From assembly GCF_000196615.1 (NCBI RefSeq), contig NC_014306.1, positions 1,178,001-1,242,000 on the forward strand: a stretch of 64,000 bases of DNA, written 5' to 3'. The notes under the pieces were generated by a model. That model saw nothing but the letters and a program-made list of their open reading frames with translations. It was not told the DNA's origin and did no database searches. Source of the stretch: Erwinia billingiae Eb661. Lineage in GTDB: Bacteria > Pseudomonadota > Gammaproteobacteria > Enterobacterales > Enterobacteriaceae. Every line of letters begins with the position of its first letter. The first letter of the stretch is position 1. Positions 51,108-60,334 of this stretch are shown one piece after another. The position numbers and the translations under genes are program-made.

Positions 51108-52856
51108 GTGCTTTCATTAAATAAAAGGCTGGTGCCAGCCCTGACCTTCCTGATGCTAAGCCTGCCGCTGGTGGCCCAGGCCTATGTGAAGGATCGGGTG
51201 TATAAATTCACCGTGCTGCACACCAACGACCACCATGGACACTTCTGGCAGAACGAGCACGATGAATATGGCCTGGCCGCGCAGAAAACCATGATGGATG
51301 AAATTCGTTATGACGTTCAGGCCCACGGCGGCCAGGTGCTGATCCTTTCTGGCGGCGATATCAATACCGGCGTGCCGGAATCCGACCTGCAGGATGCGGA
51401 GCCGGATTTCCGCGGCATGAATCTGGTGGGCTATGACGCGATGGCGATTGGCAACCATGAATTTGATAATCCCCTGTCGGTGCTGCGCCAGCAGCAGAAA
51501 TGGGCCAAATTCCCGCTGCTCTCGGCCAATATCTATCAGAAAAGCACCGGCAAACGCCTGTTTCAGCCTTACGCGTTATTTAACCGTATGGGCCTGAAAA
51601 TTGCGGTGATTGGTCTGACAACCGACGACACCGCAAAAATTGGCAACCCGGAATACTTCACCGACATGGAATTCCGCAAGCCCGCCACTGAAGCCAAAGA
51701 AGTGGTGGAAGCGCTGAGGAAGAAAGAGAAGCCGGATGTGATTATCGCCGCCACGCATATGGGCCATTACGACAACGGTAACCACGGTTCCAATGCGCCG
51801 GGCGATGTGGAAATGGCGCGTGAATTGCCGGCAGGCTATCTGAATATGATTGTCGGCGGCCACTCGCAGGATCCGGTCTGCATGGCGAAAGAGAACGTCA
51901 GCCAGAAGGATTATGTGCCGGGAACGCCGTGCACGCCGGACCAGCAAAACGGCACCTGGATTGTGCAGGCGCATGAGTGGGGCAAATACATTGGCCGTGC
52001 CGACTTCACTTTCCTCAATGGCAAATTAACGTTAGAACATTACGAACTGGTGCCAATCAACCTACGCCACAAGGTGACCAACGCCGACGGCAGCGTCAGC
52101 TGGATTAACTACACCCAGGAAATCGCGAAAAACCCGGCGATGATGAAGTTACTGACGCCGTTCCAGAAAAAAGGCGAAGCGCAGTTGGGGGTAAAAATCG
52201 GCAGCGTTAACGGCCATCTGGAAGGTGACCGCAGCAAGGTACGATTTGTGCAGACCAACCTTTCCCGCCTGATCCTGGCGTCTCAGATGGAACGCACCAA
52301 AGCCGACTTTGCGGTGATGAGCGGCGGTGGCGTGCGTGATTCAATCGAGTCCGGCACCATTACCTATAAAGACGTGCTGAAGGTGCAGCCATTTGGCAAT
52401 ACGCTGACCTATGTGGAGATGAAAGGCAGCGACGTCGAGAAATATCTGGCGGTGGTGGCCAATAAGCAGGTGGATTCCGGGGCCTACGCGCAGTTCGCCA
52501 ACGTCAGCCTGGTGGCTTATGGCACCGGCGTCAGCGAGATTAAAATCAACGGTGAGCCGCTGCAGGCGGATAAAATGTACCGCATGGCCACGCTGAGTTT
52601 TAACGCCACCGGAGGCGATGGTTATCCGCCGGTCAATCAGCTGCCTGGCTATGTGAATACCGGATTTGTCGATGCCGAAGTGCTGAAGCAGTACATCCAG
52701 AATCACTCGCCGCTGAATGCGGAGGCGTTCGCGCCAAAAGGCGAAATCGTCTACCAGAAAGAGGCGCCGGTAGAGAAAAAAGATCCGGCGGAGCAGGACG
52801 AGCCGCTGCTGCCGAAGGTGTGGAAATTATTTAAAATCCAGACCGCCCAGCGTTAG
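51108..52856 (+). CDS. ushA: Periplasmic UDP-sugar hydrolase / 5'-nucleotidase UshA
   Basis: A GTG start after AAGGAG gives 582 residues, about 30 more than E. coli UshA (550). The signal peptide runs to AQA-YVKD (about 1-25). The N-terminal metallophosphoesterase domain has TVLHTNDHHGHFW, GGDINTG and IGNHEFD metal ligands; the C-terminal domain binds the nucleotide (FNATGGDGYPP). The extra length is a charged C-terminal tail rich in Lys, Glu and Asp (about 545-582). It releases nucleosides and sugars from periplasmic nucleotides. Confidence 0.96.
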   Translation: MLSLNKRLVPALTFLMLSLPLVAQAYVKDRVYKFTVLHTNDHHGHFWQNEHDEYGLAAQKTMMDEIRYDVQAHGGQVLILSGGDINTGVPESDLQDAEPDFRGMNLVGYDAMAIGNHEFDNPLSVLRQQQKWAKFPLLSANIYQKSTGKRLFQPYALFNRMGLKIAVIGLTTDDTAKIGNPEYFTDMEFRKPATEAKEVVEALRKKEKPDVIIAATHMGHYDNGNHGSNAPGDVEMARELPAGYLNMIVGGHSQDPVCMAKENVSQKDYVPGTPCTPDQQNGTWIVQAHEWGKYIGRADFTFLNGKLTLEHYELVPINLRHKVTNADGSVSWINYTQEIAKNPAMMKLLTPFQKKGEAQLGVKIGSVNGHLEGDRSKVRFVQTNLSRLILASQMERTKADFAVMSGGGVRDSIESGTITYKDVLKVQPFGNTLTYVEMKGSDVEKYLAVVANKQVDSGAYAQFANVSLVAYGTGVSEIKINGEPLQADKMYRMATLSFNATGGDGYPPVNQLPGYVNTGFVDAEVLKQYIQNHSPLNAEAFAPKGEIVYQKEAPVEKKDPAEQDEPLLPKVWKLFKIQTAQR

Positions 52857-52860
52857 ACGA

Positions 52861-52897
52861 AAAAAAACGGCACCCCAACTGGCGGTGCCGTTTTTTC
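52861..52897. terminator. Bidirectional terminator between ushA and the PACE gene
   Basis: The stem ACGGCACC / GGTGCCGT with a nine-base loop has seven A before and six T after, so it fits both converging genes. Confidence 0.94.
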
Positions 52898-52907
52898 GCG
52901 TTGCCGG

Positions 52908-53339
52908 TTAAACCTGGCACTGTCTGCGCTGGATCAACCTGGCGCGCAGGCTGTCGTAAACCCAGTTATAGGCCACGGTGTACGGCAGGAAGAACAGGAA
53001 GAAGGAGACTTCCAGCAGAAACGCCTGCCAGAGACCAATCCCCAACATCCAGGCCGCAATCGGCAAACCAATACCGATAAAGCCACCCTCAAAGCCTAAC
53101 GCATGAAGGACGCGCAGCAGCAGCCCGCGCTTCACCGTTGGCGGCACCAGTCGGTCAAAACCGGCGTTATAAATGATGTTCCAGCCCATCGCCACGGTGG
53201 ACAGCATGATGGCTAACGCACCCATCTGAAACAGCGGCTTCTCCATGATCCAGGCGGCAAGAGGGGACACCAGCAGGATCGCCAGCACCTCGAAGCCTGC
53301 GGCATGATAAAAACGTTCTTTCAGTGTTCTGGTACGCAT
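52908..53339 (-). CDS. PACE-family (AceI-like) efflux transporter
   Basis: The 143 residues contain two tandem bacterial transmembrane pair domains with four helices. The first repeat begins RTLKERFYHAAGFEVLAIL, where Glu17 corresponds to the essential acidic residue of AceI; the second has RVLHALGFEGGFIG. PACE proteins export chlorhexidine and similar biocides, though their native substrates are probably polyamines. It is divergent from a LysR gene 88 bases away, the typical AceI/AceR-like pairing. Absent from this place in E. coli. Confidence 0.88.
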   Translation of the reverse strand: MRTRTLKERFYHAAGFEVLAILLVSPLAAWIMEKPLFQMGALAIMLSTVAMGWNIIYNAGFDRLVPPTVKRGLLLRVLHALGFEGGFIGIGLPIAAWMLGIGLWQAFLLEVSFFLFFLPYTVAYNWVYDSLRARLIQRRQCQV

Positions 53340-53427
53340 AAATGCTCCTTAGTTGTTACCGGACGCTATTTTCCCCGTTTTCTTTGCTAAGATAAAATGA
53401 CTACCTATCTAGAAAATCGATACATCA

Positions 53428-54297
53428 ATGCGTTATTCACCGGAATCGTTGCAAGCTTTTGTGCAGACCGTCGAAAGCGGTTCGTTTTCTGCCGCTGCAA
53501 GGGCGCTGCGCAAAAGCCAGTCCACCATCAGTACTGCCGTGGCTAATCTGGAAACCGATTTGGGATTTTCCCTGTTCAGCCGTGATGCCCGTTCGCCGGT
53601 GCTGACTGAAAACGGTCGACGCGCGCTGGCGCAGGTCAGGGAGATCCTTAACGCCAGCGCGCAGCTGGATGAGCTGGCGGTGAGGCTGGCAGGCGAGGTG
53701 GAACCGTGCCTCAGTCTTGCGATCTCGGACTTCTGGCAGGCGGATTATCACGAGTCGCTGCTGAAACGGCTGGATGCGCGTTATCCCGACATCGAATTTG
53801 AGTGCATGATTGCCGAAGATGCCGACGTGATCGATCTGCTGCAGGCCGGTCGGGCGCATATTGGCGTGATCCGCGTTCAGCCCGATTACCCGGAAGAGAT
53901 CGCCACCTCGCGGCTGCAGGTTGAAGCGCAGATGGCGATCTATCTGCATCAGGATCATCCGTTGGCCAGTAAAGCGAAGGTCACCGAAGCCGAGCTGAAA
54001 ACCCTGCGTCAACTCTGTCTGAATACCTGGGTGGAGAATGAACGTTATCAGGGCGGGAAGGGGATTTGGTCGGCACCGTCATACCTGTTGTTGCTGGAGA
54101 TGGCTGAACAGGGATTTGGCTGGAGTATTTTGCCGCGCTGGCTGGTGGAGCAGTTTGGCCATCAGGTGTTAAGCGAGTTGCCGGTTACCGGCTGGCCGCA
54201 AAAAATTTCGGTGGATGTGGCCCGGTCGCGGCGTTCGCCGCCCGGACCGGCAGGCCAATGGATGATTGACCAGCTGCTGGCCCAGACGGCGGACTGA
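53428..54297 (+). CDS. LysR-family regulator, probable activator of the PACE gene
   Basis: The 289 residues have an N-terminal winged helix (about 4-60, SFSAAARALRKSQSTISTAVANLE) and an effector-binding domain (about 88-285). It is back to back with the PACE efflux gene, the arrangement in which a LysR protein senses the pump substrate and activates its expression. The inducing ligand is not known. It ends 7 bases from the end of converging ybaK. Confidence 0.87.
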   Translation: MRYSPESLQAFVQTVESGSFSAAARALRKSQSTISTAVANLETDLGFSLFSRDARSPVLTENGRRALAQVREILNASAQLDELAVRLAGEVEPCLSLAISDFWQADYHESLLKRLDARYPDIEFECMIAEDADVIDLLQAGRAHIGVIRVQPDYPEEIATSRLQVEAQMAIYLHQDHPLASKAKVTEAELKTLRQLCLNTWVENERYQGGKGIWSAPSYLLLLEMAEQGFGWSILPRWLVEQFGHQVLSELPVTGWPQKISVDVARSRRSPPGPAGQWMIDQLLAQTAD

Positions 54298-54304
54298 CCG
54301 GCGA

Positions 54305-54784
54305 TCAGTCGCGCCGGGCGATATCGGCGAAGGTGGCGCTCAGCAGCTGGGCTAAATCCTGCGGTGAGAGCTCAATTTCCAGCCCACGCTTGCCGCCGGA
54401 AACAAAAATGGTCGGGAACTGCTGCGCCAGGCTGTCGATCACCGTTGGCAGCCGCTTCTTTTGCCCCAGCGGGCTGATCCCGCCCAGCAGATAACCGGTG
54501 GTACGCTGCGCAATCTGTGGATCGGCCATCTCGACCTTTTTCGCACCCAGCGCTTTCGCCACGTTTTTCAAATCCAGCTGGCTGGCAACCGGCGTAACGG
54601 CCACCGCCAGCGTTTTGCCATCGCCGTTCAGCGACACCAGCAGGGTTTTATACACCTGTTCGGCATTTTGATTGAGTTTACGTACGGCCTCATCACCAAA
54701 ATGGGTATCGTTGCTGTCATGTTCGTAGGCATGCAGCTGAAAGCTGACCTTTTGTTTTTCGAGAAGTTTTACTGCCGGTGTCAT
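54305..54784 (-). CDS. ybaK: Cys-tRNA(Pro)/Cys-tRNA(Cys) deacylase YbaK
   Basis: The 159 residues match E. coli YbaK, an INS-superfamily trans-editing factor. The catalytic Lys46 lies in QVYKTLLV, and the [13 protein letters not shown] substrate loop near 101-113 is intact. It clears cysteine mischarged by prolyl-tRNA synthetase. The ChiX small RNA gene lies between it and ybaP, as in E. coli, on the opposite strand. Confidence 0.96.
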   Translation of the reverse strand: MTPAVKLLEKQKVSFQLHAYEHDSNDTHFGDEAVRKLNQNAEQVYKTLLVSLNGDGKTLAVAVTPVASQLDLKNVAKALGAKKVEMADPQIAQRTTGYLLGGISPLGQKKRLPTVIDSLAQQFPTIFVSGGKRGLEIELSPQDLAQLLSATFADIARRD

Positions 54785-54875
54785 ACTTCACGTCCTTCTG
54801 TAAGCGTCTGGCTGGACCCAATATCTACAATAATAGTGGCGAAATTTCAGGCTTTGAGCGACAATCGGCCCCCCG

Positions 54876-54959
54876 CTGGCAACCTGATTGCTACCGGATA
54901 ACTAAAATCATAAAAAAATTCCTCTTTGACGGGCCGATAGCAATATTGGCCTTTTTTTT
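54876..54959 (+). ncRNA. chiX: ChiX (MicM/SroB) small regulatory RNA
   Basis: The 3' half, from about 54910, matches E. coli ChiX almost base for base: an A-rich stretch, ATTCCTCTTTGACGGG, then a terminator stem GGCC-GATA / TATT-GGCC with a T tract. It sits between ybaK and ybaP, the E. coli location. ChiX is a constitutive Hfq RNA that silences the chitoporin gene chiP, using the conserved TCCTCTTT region to pair with the ribosome binding site. The 5' third differs from E. coli and the start is set only by assuming an 84-base length. Confidence 0.88.
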
Positions 54960-55758
54960 ATCTGTTTTTCAGCAGATCGGGCAGATTGCCCTCGCCATAA
55001 AGGTGCAGTGCGCCCACCGCCACCACATACCTGCCTTGCGGCAAATCCCGTAACGTTTGTACCCAGCGCTGATTCCTTTGCAGCATCAGCACATCATTCA
55101 GCGCGCTGTTAAAGGTACTCGGCAGCGCGGTCTGTTTCTGGCCCGGCGGGCTTTCCAGCCACCAGCTAATCATGGTTTGCAGCAGGCGCGCGTTGGTATG
55201 CCAGTGGATCAGTGTGTCCTGCAGCAGCGTCAGGCCGTTATCCGGCAGGGCTCTGAGCAGCGCCAGCTGCGTTTCCGGGCCTTCCAGTTCAATCACCGGC
55301 TTTTGTAAGGCGCGGGCCGCTTTCAGCAGCTGGAAGTCGATACCGTAATCCGCCCGCAGTCCCAGACGCTGGGCCTGCTGCGCCTGAAGCATCAGCGCAA
55401 CCTGCCAGGCGGGCAGCGTGTCGATCGCTTCGGGGCTGATCGCCACTTCGTCACACAGGCGATGCAGCCGGGTCAGTTCCTCTGACGTCAGGCGTTCTGC
55501 CAGCGGTGGGCAGGTTTCGCTTTCACTAAAGGGGGACGCGCTGCCGGTGATATCCGCCTCAACGATCAGCGCATCCGCCCGCTCAAGCTGTGCCTGCAGG
55601 GTCGCTGGCAGCGGCATCATATTCTGGGTGCCCATATGAATACTGCCGACCAGATGCAGCTGACTGTGATCTGTGGTGACATCCTGTGCCGGGTAGGCGT
55701 AGCGCACTGGCGACAGTAATCGCCAGAGAGATGCCGCCTTACGCAATAGTTTTCCCAT
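54958..55758 (-). CDS. ybaP: YbaP, TraB/GumN-family protein
   Basis: The 266 residues align with E. coli YbaP (264 aa) from end to end. The TraB/TIKI signatures are present: LHLVGSIHMGTQ near 34-45, EADITG, and the C-terminal VGALHLYGEGNLPDLL with its metal-ligand histidine. TIKI relatives are metalloproteases; YbaP has no known substrate. No signal peptide is obvious at the N-terminus. Its stop codon is at the 3' edge of the opposite-strand ChiX gene. Confidence 0.92.
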   Translation of the reverse strand: MGKLLRKAASLWRLLSPVRYAYPAQDVTTDHSQLHLVGSIHMGTQNMMPLPATLQAQLERADALIVEADITGSASPFSESETCPPLAERLTSEELTRLHRLCDEVAISPEAIDTLPAWQVALMLQAQQAQRLGLRADYGIDFQLLKAARALQKPVIELEGPETQLALLRALPDNGLTLLQDTLIHWHTNARLLQTMISWWLESPPGQKQTALPSTFNSALNDVLMLQRNQRWVQTLRDLPQGRYVVAVGALHLYGEGNLPDLLKNR

Positions 55759-55849
55759 ACTTTCCGCCTTGTCAGTTAGCCAGCCATGCTAACGCTTTAA
55801 CTGGCTGAGTAACAGGTAAAAACGGCGGATCCGGCGTGCGATAAATCCG

Positions 55850-58423
55850 TTATTCAGCCGGTGGCTGGTAGCGGATCAGTCGGTTGGCGTTGCTGACCAC
55901 GGTAATGGAAGACAGCGCCATCGCGGCACCCGCAACCACCGGGCTGAGCAGGGTGCCGGTCAACGGATAAAGCACGCCGGCGGCAATCGGAATGCCGAGG
56001 GCGTTATAGACAAACGCGCCCAGTAAATTCTGCTTCATATTGCGCAAGGTGGCTTTGGCGATGGCCAGCGCATCGACTACCGCATTCAGATCGTGGCGCA
56101 TCAGGGTGATGCCGGCCGTTTCAATCGCCACATCGCTGCCGCTGCCCATCGCAATGCCGACATCGGCCTGGGCCAGGGCGGGCGCATCGTTGATGCCATC
56201 CCCAACCATCGCCACAATCTGCCCCTGCTGTTGCAGCGCGCGAATCGCCTCAGCTTTGCCTTCCGGCAACACCCCGGCGATCACCCGGTCCATACCGGCT
56301 TCTCTGGCGATGGCCTGGGCAGTAATTTCGTTATCGCCGGTCAGCATCACCAGCTGATAACCACGTTCACGCAGGCGTTTCAGCGCCGATACGCTCTCTT
56401 TGCGCAGCGGATCGCGCACTGAGAATAACGCGACAATTTTGCCATCGGCGGCCAGCAGCACGGGCGTTATGCCTTTGGCGGCCTGCCGATCGATCCGAGC
56501 GTTCAGGCTTACGCTGTCGATCTGCTGCTGATCCATCAGCGCGCGGTTGCCCAGCCACAGTTCAACGCCGCTGACCTTACCGCTGACGCCTTTACCGGCA
56601 AGGGTGCGGAATTGCTCAACGGTCGGCAGCGTTTGCCCGCCGGCTTTTTCTTGCAACGCGCGGGCCAGCGGATGGGAAGAACCCTGTTCCAGCGCGGCGG
56701 CCCAGCCGATCGCCTGCTGCTCATTGGCACCATTAAACAGCATGATGTCGACCACGCGCGGTGTCCCTTCGGTCAGGGTGCCGGTTTTATCAAACACCAG
56801 AGTGGAAAGGGTGCTGGCGCGTTGCAGTGCATCGGCATCCCGCACCAGCACACCAAATTCGGCAGCACGCCCAACGCCGGCAATGATCGACATCGGCGTG
56901 GCCAGACCCAGCGCACAGGGGCAGGCGATAATCAGCACGGTGGTGGCAATCACCAGCGTGTACACCACCTGCGGGGCCGGGCCAACAACGTACCAGATGG
57001 CGGCGCTGATCAGGGCGATAGCCACCACCGCCGGGACAAAGACCGCCGAAATGCGGTCAGCCAGCTTACCGATCTCCGGCTTGCTGCTTTGTGCCTGGCG
57101 CACGCTGTGAATAATTCTTGCGAGGGTGGTGTTTTTGCCGACGGCGCTGGCGGTGAACAGCACGCTGCCATCCTGCATCAGCGTGCCCGCGTGGATCTCG
57201 TCGCCAGCCACCTTCTGCTGCGGCATCGCTTCGCCGGTCAGCATCGCTTCATCCAGCCAGGCTTCACCCTGGCTGAGCGTGCCGTCAACCGGGACGCGAT
57301 CGCCGGTGGTCAGACGCAGCGTCATGCCTGGCTGAACGTCACTGAGTGGCAGCACGCGTTCACCGTCTGCCGTCACCACGCGCGCGGTGGGCGGCGTCAG
57401 ATCGAGCAATTTCTCCAGCGCTTTTGAGGAGCGCTGCCGGGCGCGTTGCTCCAGCATATGGCCGAGGTTGATCAGGCCGATAATCATCGCGCTGGCTTCG
57501 TAATAAAGATGGCGCGCCTGAGGCGGGAAAAAGTCCGGCCACAGGTTCACAGAAATGGAGTAAAGCCAGGCGGCTGCGGTTCCCAACGCGACCAGCGTAT
57601 CCATGGTCGCGGTGCCTTTTAGCAGGCTGCGCCAGGCGCTGCGATAGAAATGACCGCCGGCCAGCACCATTACCAGCAAGGTGGTGAGGCCAACGGCCAG
57701 CCAGCCATTGCGGTTGCTGTCGGTCAGCATCATATTGTCGCCGACCATTCCCCACAGCATCAGCGGAATGCCCAGCGTCAGGGCAAGTGCGGCCTGCCAG
57801 CGGAAACGGCGAACGGCCTGGCGGGCAGTCTGCTGCTGTTTTTCCCGCCGTTCGACGTCATCTTCAATAATTTCTGCCGTATAACCGGCATTTTTCACCG
57901 CATCGATCAGCGACTCAGCGGCGGCATCGCCCATCACCAGCGCACTGCGCTCGGCAAGGTTGACCCGCGCCTGGCTGACGCCGCTCACCTGTTGCAGCGC
58001 GTTCTGCACCCGACTGACGCAGCTGGCACAGCTCATGCCATCAATCAGCAGGTGAAAACTCGCTGCAGGTGCAGCTGATGCCGTCAGCGGCTCAGCGTGG
58101 GCGAGCGGGGCCGCTTCAGCTGAAGAGGCCTGTGGCGCCGGAAGCTGGTGGGAGTCCGCTGTCAGCGCTTCCGGCTGGGTGTCTGATGCTGTCAGCGGTT
58201 CAGCCTTTGGGAAGCTGTCGTCCTGCGCCAGGCTGGCGTGATACCCGGCCTGTTCAACGGTGGCGATCAGTTCGCTGGCGTCAGCGCTGCCGCTGATACG
58301 CGCTTCAGCGATCGACACGTCGGCCTGTTCAACGTCGGCACGTTGCTCCAGCGCCTCTTTGACTCGTTTTACGCAGTGGCCGCAGGTTAAGCCATCCAGC
58401 GCCAATAACGTGGTCTGTGACAT
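55850..58423 (-). CDS. copA: Copper-exporting P1B-type ATPase CopA
   Basis: The 857 residues (E. coli 834) carry two N-terminal heavy-metal domains with Cys14/Cys17 (LTCGHC) and a second MSCASC near 130, joined by a long Ala/Pro/Ser linker that accounts for the extra length. The transport motif CPCALG, phosphorylation motif DKTGT, HP dipeptide (SSHPLA) and [10 protein letters not shown] are all present. It pumps Cu(I) into the periplasm. Expression should be controlled by divergent cueR. A slippery heptamer between the two metal domains yields a CopZ-like chaperone. Confidence 0.97.
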   Translation of the reverse strand: MSQTTLLALDGLTCGHCVKRVKEALEQRADVEQADVSIAEARISGSADASELIATVEQAGYHASLAQDDSFPKAEPLTASDTQPEALTADSHQLPAPQASSAEAAPLAHAEPLTASAAPAASFHLLIDGMSCASCVSRVQNALQQVSGVSQARVNLAERSALVMGDAAAESLIDAVKNAGYTAEIIEDDVERREKQQQTARQAVRRFRWQAALALTLGIPLMLWGMVGDNMMLTDSNRNGWLAVGLTTLLVMVLAGGHFYRSAWRSLLKGTATMDTLVALGTAAAWLYSISVNLWPDFFPPQARHLYYEASAMIIGLINLGHMLEQRARQRSSKALEKLLDLTPPTARVVTADGERVLPLSDVQPGMTLRLTTGDRVPVDGTLSQGEAWLDEAMLTGEAMPQQKVAGDEIHAGTLMQDGSVLFTASAVGKNTTLARIIHSVRQAQSSKPEIGKLADRISAVFVPAVVAIALISAAIWYVVGPAPQVVYTLVIATTVLIIACPCALGLATPMSIIAGVGRAAEFGVLVRDADALQRASTLSTLVFDKTGTLTEGTPRVVDIMLFNGANEQQAIGWAAALEQGSSHPLARALQEKAGGQTLPTVEQFRTLAGKGVSGKVSGVELWLGNRALMDQQQIDSVSLNARIDRQAAKGITPVLLAADGKIVALFSVRDPLRKESVSALKRLRERGYQLVMLTGDNEITAQAIAREAGMDRVIAGVLPEGKAEAIRALQQQGQIVAMVGDGINDAPALAQADVGIAMGSGSDVAIETAGITLMRHDLNAVVDALAIAKATLRNMKQNLLGAFVYNALGIPIAAGVLYPLTGTLLSPVVAGAAMALSSITVVSNANRLIRYQPPAE
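58200..58211 (-). promoter_or_regulatory. Programmed -1 frameshift site in copA (CopZ-type product)
   Basis: On the minus strand the heptamer C CCA AAG (58211-58205) stands in frame at codons 72-73. A -1 slip then reads one GGC codon and stops at TGA (58202-58200), giving a 74-residue protein that contains only the first metal-binding domain. E. coli copA uses the same heptamer to make the CopA(Z) copper chaperone. Usage here is inferred from the conserved site. Confidence 0.75.
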
Positions 58424-58479
58424 GGTGTAAGCTCCTGGTTATCCGGTTTGACCCCAATGGGGTTTTACAGTAGTAATGA

Positions 58480-58510
58480 AGGTTAAACCTTCCATCAAGG
58501 GGAAGGTCAA
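58480..58510 (-). promoter_or_regulatory. CueR-controlled promoter of copA
   Basis: The dyad ACCTTCC-N7-GGAAGGT (58487-58507) is the CueR box. On the minus strand TTGACC (-35, 58510-58505) and TAACCT (-10, 58485-58480) are 19 bases apart, the stretched spacer typical of MerR-family promoters, with the box inside it. It lies close to E. coli PcopA in sequence. Confidence 0.93.
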
Positions 58511-58519
58511 GGAGAGAAG

Positions 58520-58930
58520 ATGAATATCAGCGATGTGGCGAAAAAAACCGGGCTGACCAGCAAAGCGATTCGATTTTACGAAGAGAAAGGTCTGGTTACC
58601 GCGCCCTTGCGCAGCGAAAACGGCTACCGCAGCTACACGGCGAAGCACCTGGAAGAACTGACCCTACTGCGCCAGGCCCGGCAGGTGGGTTTCAATCTGG
58701 AAGAGTGCGGCGAGATGGTGACGCTGTTCAATAATCCGCAGCGGCATAGCGCGGATGTGAAGGCTAGAACGCTGGTCAAAGTGGCGGAAATTGAGTCGCA
58801 TATTGAGGAACTGACCAGAATGCGTGAACGCTTGCTGGCGCTGGCGGCAAGCTGCCCTGGCGACGACAGTGCCGATTGCCCGATCATTAACGATCTTGCC
58901 GGCTGCTGCCACAGCAAAAAGGCCGGCTGA
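58520..58930 (+). CDS. cueR: MerR-family copper-responsive activator CueR
   Basis: The 136 residues match E. coli CueR (135). The N-terminal winged helix includes [24 protein letters not shown]; a dimerisation helix follows; and the Cu(I)-binding Cys112 and Cys120 lie in [11 protein letters not shown], exactly as known. The C-terminal tail has CC-HSKKAG. It activates copA, and probably cueO elsewhere, on Cu(I) binding. It is divergent from copA and shares the 96-base control region. Confidence 0.97.
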   Translation: MNISDVAKKTGLTSKAIRFYEEKGLVTAPLRSENGYRSYTAKHLEELTLLRQARQVGFNLEECGEMVTLFNNPQRHSADVKARTLVKVAEIESHIEELTRMRERLLALAASCPGDDSADCPIINDLAGCCHSKKAG

Positions 58931-58945
58931 TTGTCCGCCAGAATC

Positions 58946-59953
58946 TCAGCTTAAACGCAGCAGGTAGGGCGGCAGTTCAGGCACCGGTAACACAGAGAGC
59001 ACCTTGAGCTTCTGTAATGTGCGGATCTGCGAACGTTCCAGATGCTCCCGCAGCCCCATCGCCGCCAAATCCCAGCTTCCCTTCAGCAGCATCTCATACA
59101 CCAGACGGTGTTCTTTGACGATCGCGTCATCAATCGGGATCGCCAGCATCTCATAAAAAATCCGCGTGACGATCAACGGTGACTGGCTCTGCCGCAGGAT
59201 CTCCATCATCGTGCGGTTGCCGGCAGGCTCCAGGCAAAACAGATGCAGATCGTCCTCGACCAGTTCCAGCTCGGCGGAGCTGACCCGTTTGCCTTCAACC
59301 TGATCCAGCCGTTGCAGATTGTCGAGGATCTGTTGCTGCGGCAGATGCGGTGCGGCTTTACGCAGCGCGGCAGATTCCAGGCTGGCGCGGATCTCATAAT
59401 GATCGGTGATCTCTCTGGCGGTTAACGGGCCTGCCAGCCACTGGGAATAGGGCTCTTTTTCCACCAGCCCTTTGTCGCGCAGGCGCATCAGGCTTTCGCG
59501 GATGCTGTTGCGGCTGACGTTATAGAACTCGGCAGCCTGGGCTTCATTCAGCTGGTAGTGGCCGAAAACCATGCAGGTGGAGAGCGCTTCCTGCAAACTT
59601 TGCAGCAGTTTTTCGCCGGTGCTGCGGGTATCAACCAGTTCCCGCTGCTGATCCAGTCCCAGCACGCTGCGCGTCAGGGCGATACGCAGGGGTTCAACCT
59701 CTTCATTCTGCCGGGCAACGATAAAGCCACGGCCCTCAAAGCGGGTGATCAAGCCCTGATCGTGCAGCAAACTCAGTGCCTGGCGGACCGGCACGCGGCT
59801 GGTGCCAAACAGCTGGGCCAGCGGGCCTTCAACCAGTACCAGGCCATGGGGAACCTTGCGGGAAGCGATGGCATCTTCAAGTACCTGACGAATGGTTTCA
59901 TAGCGCGCGGGCGCTCTGGCCTCCACCTTCAAACTGTCACTGTCGTTAACCAT
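58946..59953 (-). CDS. GntR/FCD-family regulator with two winged helix domains
   Basis: Starting at MVNDSDSLKVEAR (59953) gives 335 residues. Residues 18-80 form a GntR winged helix (LAQLFGTSRVPVRQALSLLHDQGLI). Residues about 115-180 form a second, independent one (EAQAAEFYNVSRNSIRESLMRLRDKGLV), followed by an FCD helical ligand domain to about 315. Most FCD regulators have a single winged helix, so this tandem layout is unusual. It is divergent from the hydrolase/MFS/SDR operon and probably controls it. A longer upstream frame looks non-coding. Confidence 0.85.
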   Translation of the reverse strand: MVNDSDSLKVEARAPARYETIRQVLEDAIASRKVPHGLVLVEGPLAQLFGTSRVPVRQALSLLHDQGLITRFEGRGFIVARQNEEVEPLRIALTRSVLGLDQQRELVDTRSTGEKLLQSLQEALSTCMVFGHYQLNEAQAAEFYNVSRNSIRESLMRLRDKGLVEKEPYSQWLAGPLTAREITDHYEIRASLESAALRKAAPHLPQQQILDNLQRLDQVEGKRVSSAELELVEDDLHLFCLEPAGNRTMMEILRQSQSPLIVTRIFYEMLAIPIDDAIVKEHRLVYEMLLKGSWDLAAMGLREHLERSQIRTLQKLKVLSVLPVPELPPYLLRLS

Positions 59954-60334
59954 CCTTAATCCCACTCTCCCGCTGAACAGACCGCCATTATGCCATATCC
60001 CCTCAGTTTCAGGGGAGCGAAGCCGTGCGCATCGCCATGGTGCAGGCTGCACAATAATGGATCGTTTAGCACACCAGTCATTATTCACCGGCTGCCTCGC
60101 CGAGACGCCTTAACGGCTTACCGTGCGCCTGATACGCGATTAATCCAACTATTTTATAATATTAATCAATTGCTTAATTTTACCTTTCCGCGATTTTCGA
60201 GGCGCATCACCAAAACCTGGCATCCTCTTTGCTACTTTAAAAATGTACATTTGTTTTTAATATCCATTTTATAGGCGACAAAGTGAGCGGCTTCAGGCCT
60301 GGCTTGTGAGTCGACCCGATGAGGAGAGTGAAAG
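59954..60334. other. Intergenic region between the GntR gene and the NodB-fold hydrolase operon
   Basis: This 381-base divergent control region has no convincing gene. It is AT-rich around 60140-60270 and contains the palindrome at 60241-60252, which should be the operator. A GAGGAG ribosome binding site for the hydrolase lies near its right end. Confidence 0.6.
60241..60252. promoter_or_regulatory. Candidate operator palindrome for the GntR/FCD regulator
   Basis: AAATGTACATTT is a perfect 12-base palindrome in the divergent control region, 83 bases before the hydrolase start. FCD-type GntR proteins often bind short dyads of the NTGTACAN kind. Binding by the neighbour is an inference. Confidence 0.45.

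Noticed and set aside
58088..58220. Repeat-like Ala/Ser/Pro codons in copA suggesting a small repeat or a second gene
   Set aside because: They encode the flexible linker between the two metal-binding domains (the recurring EPLTAS pattern); no separate gene or mobile repeat is needed.
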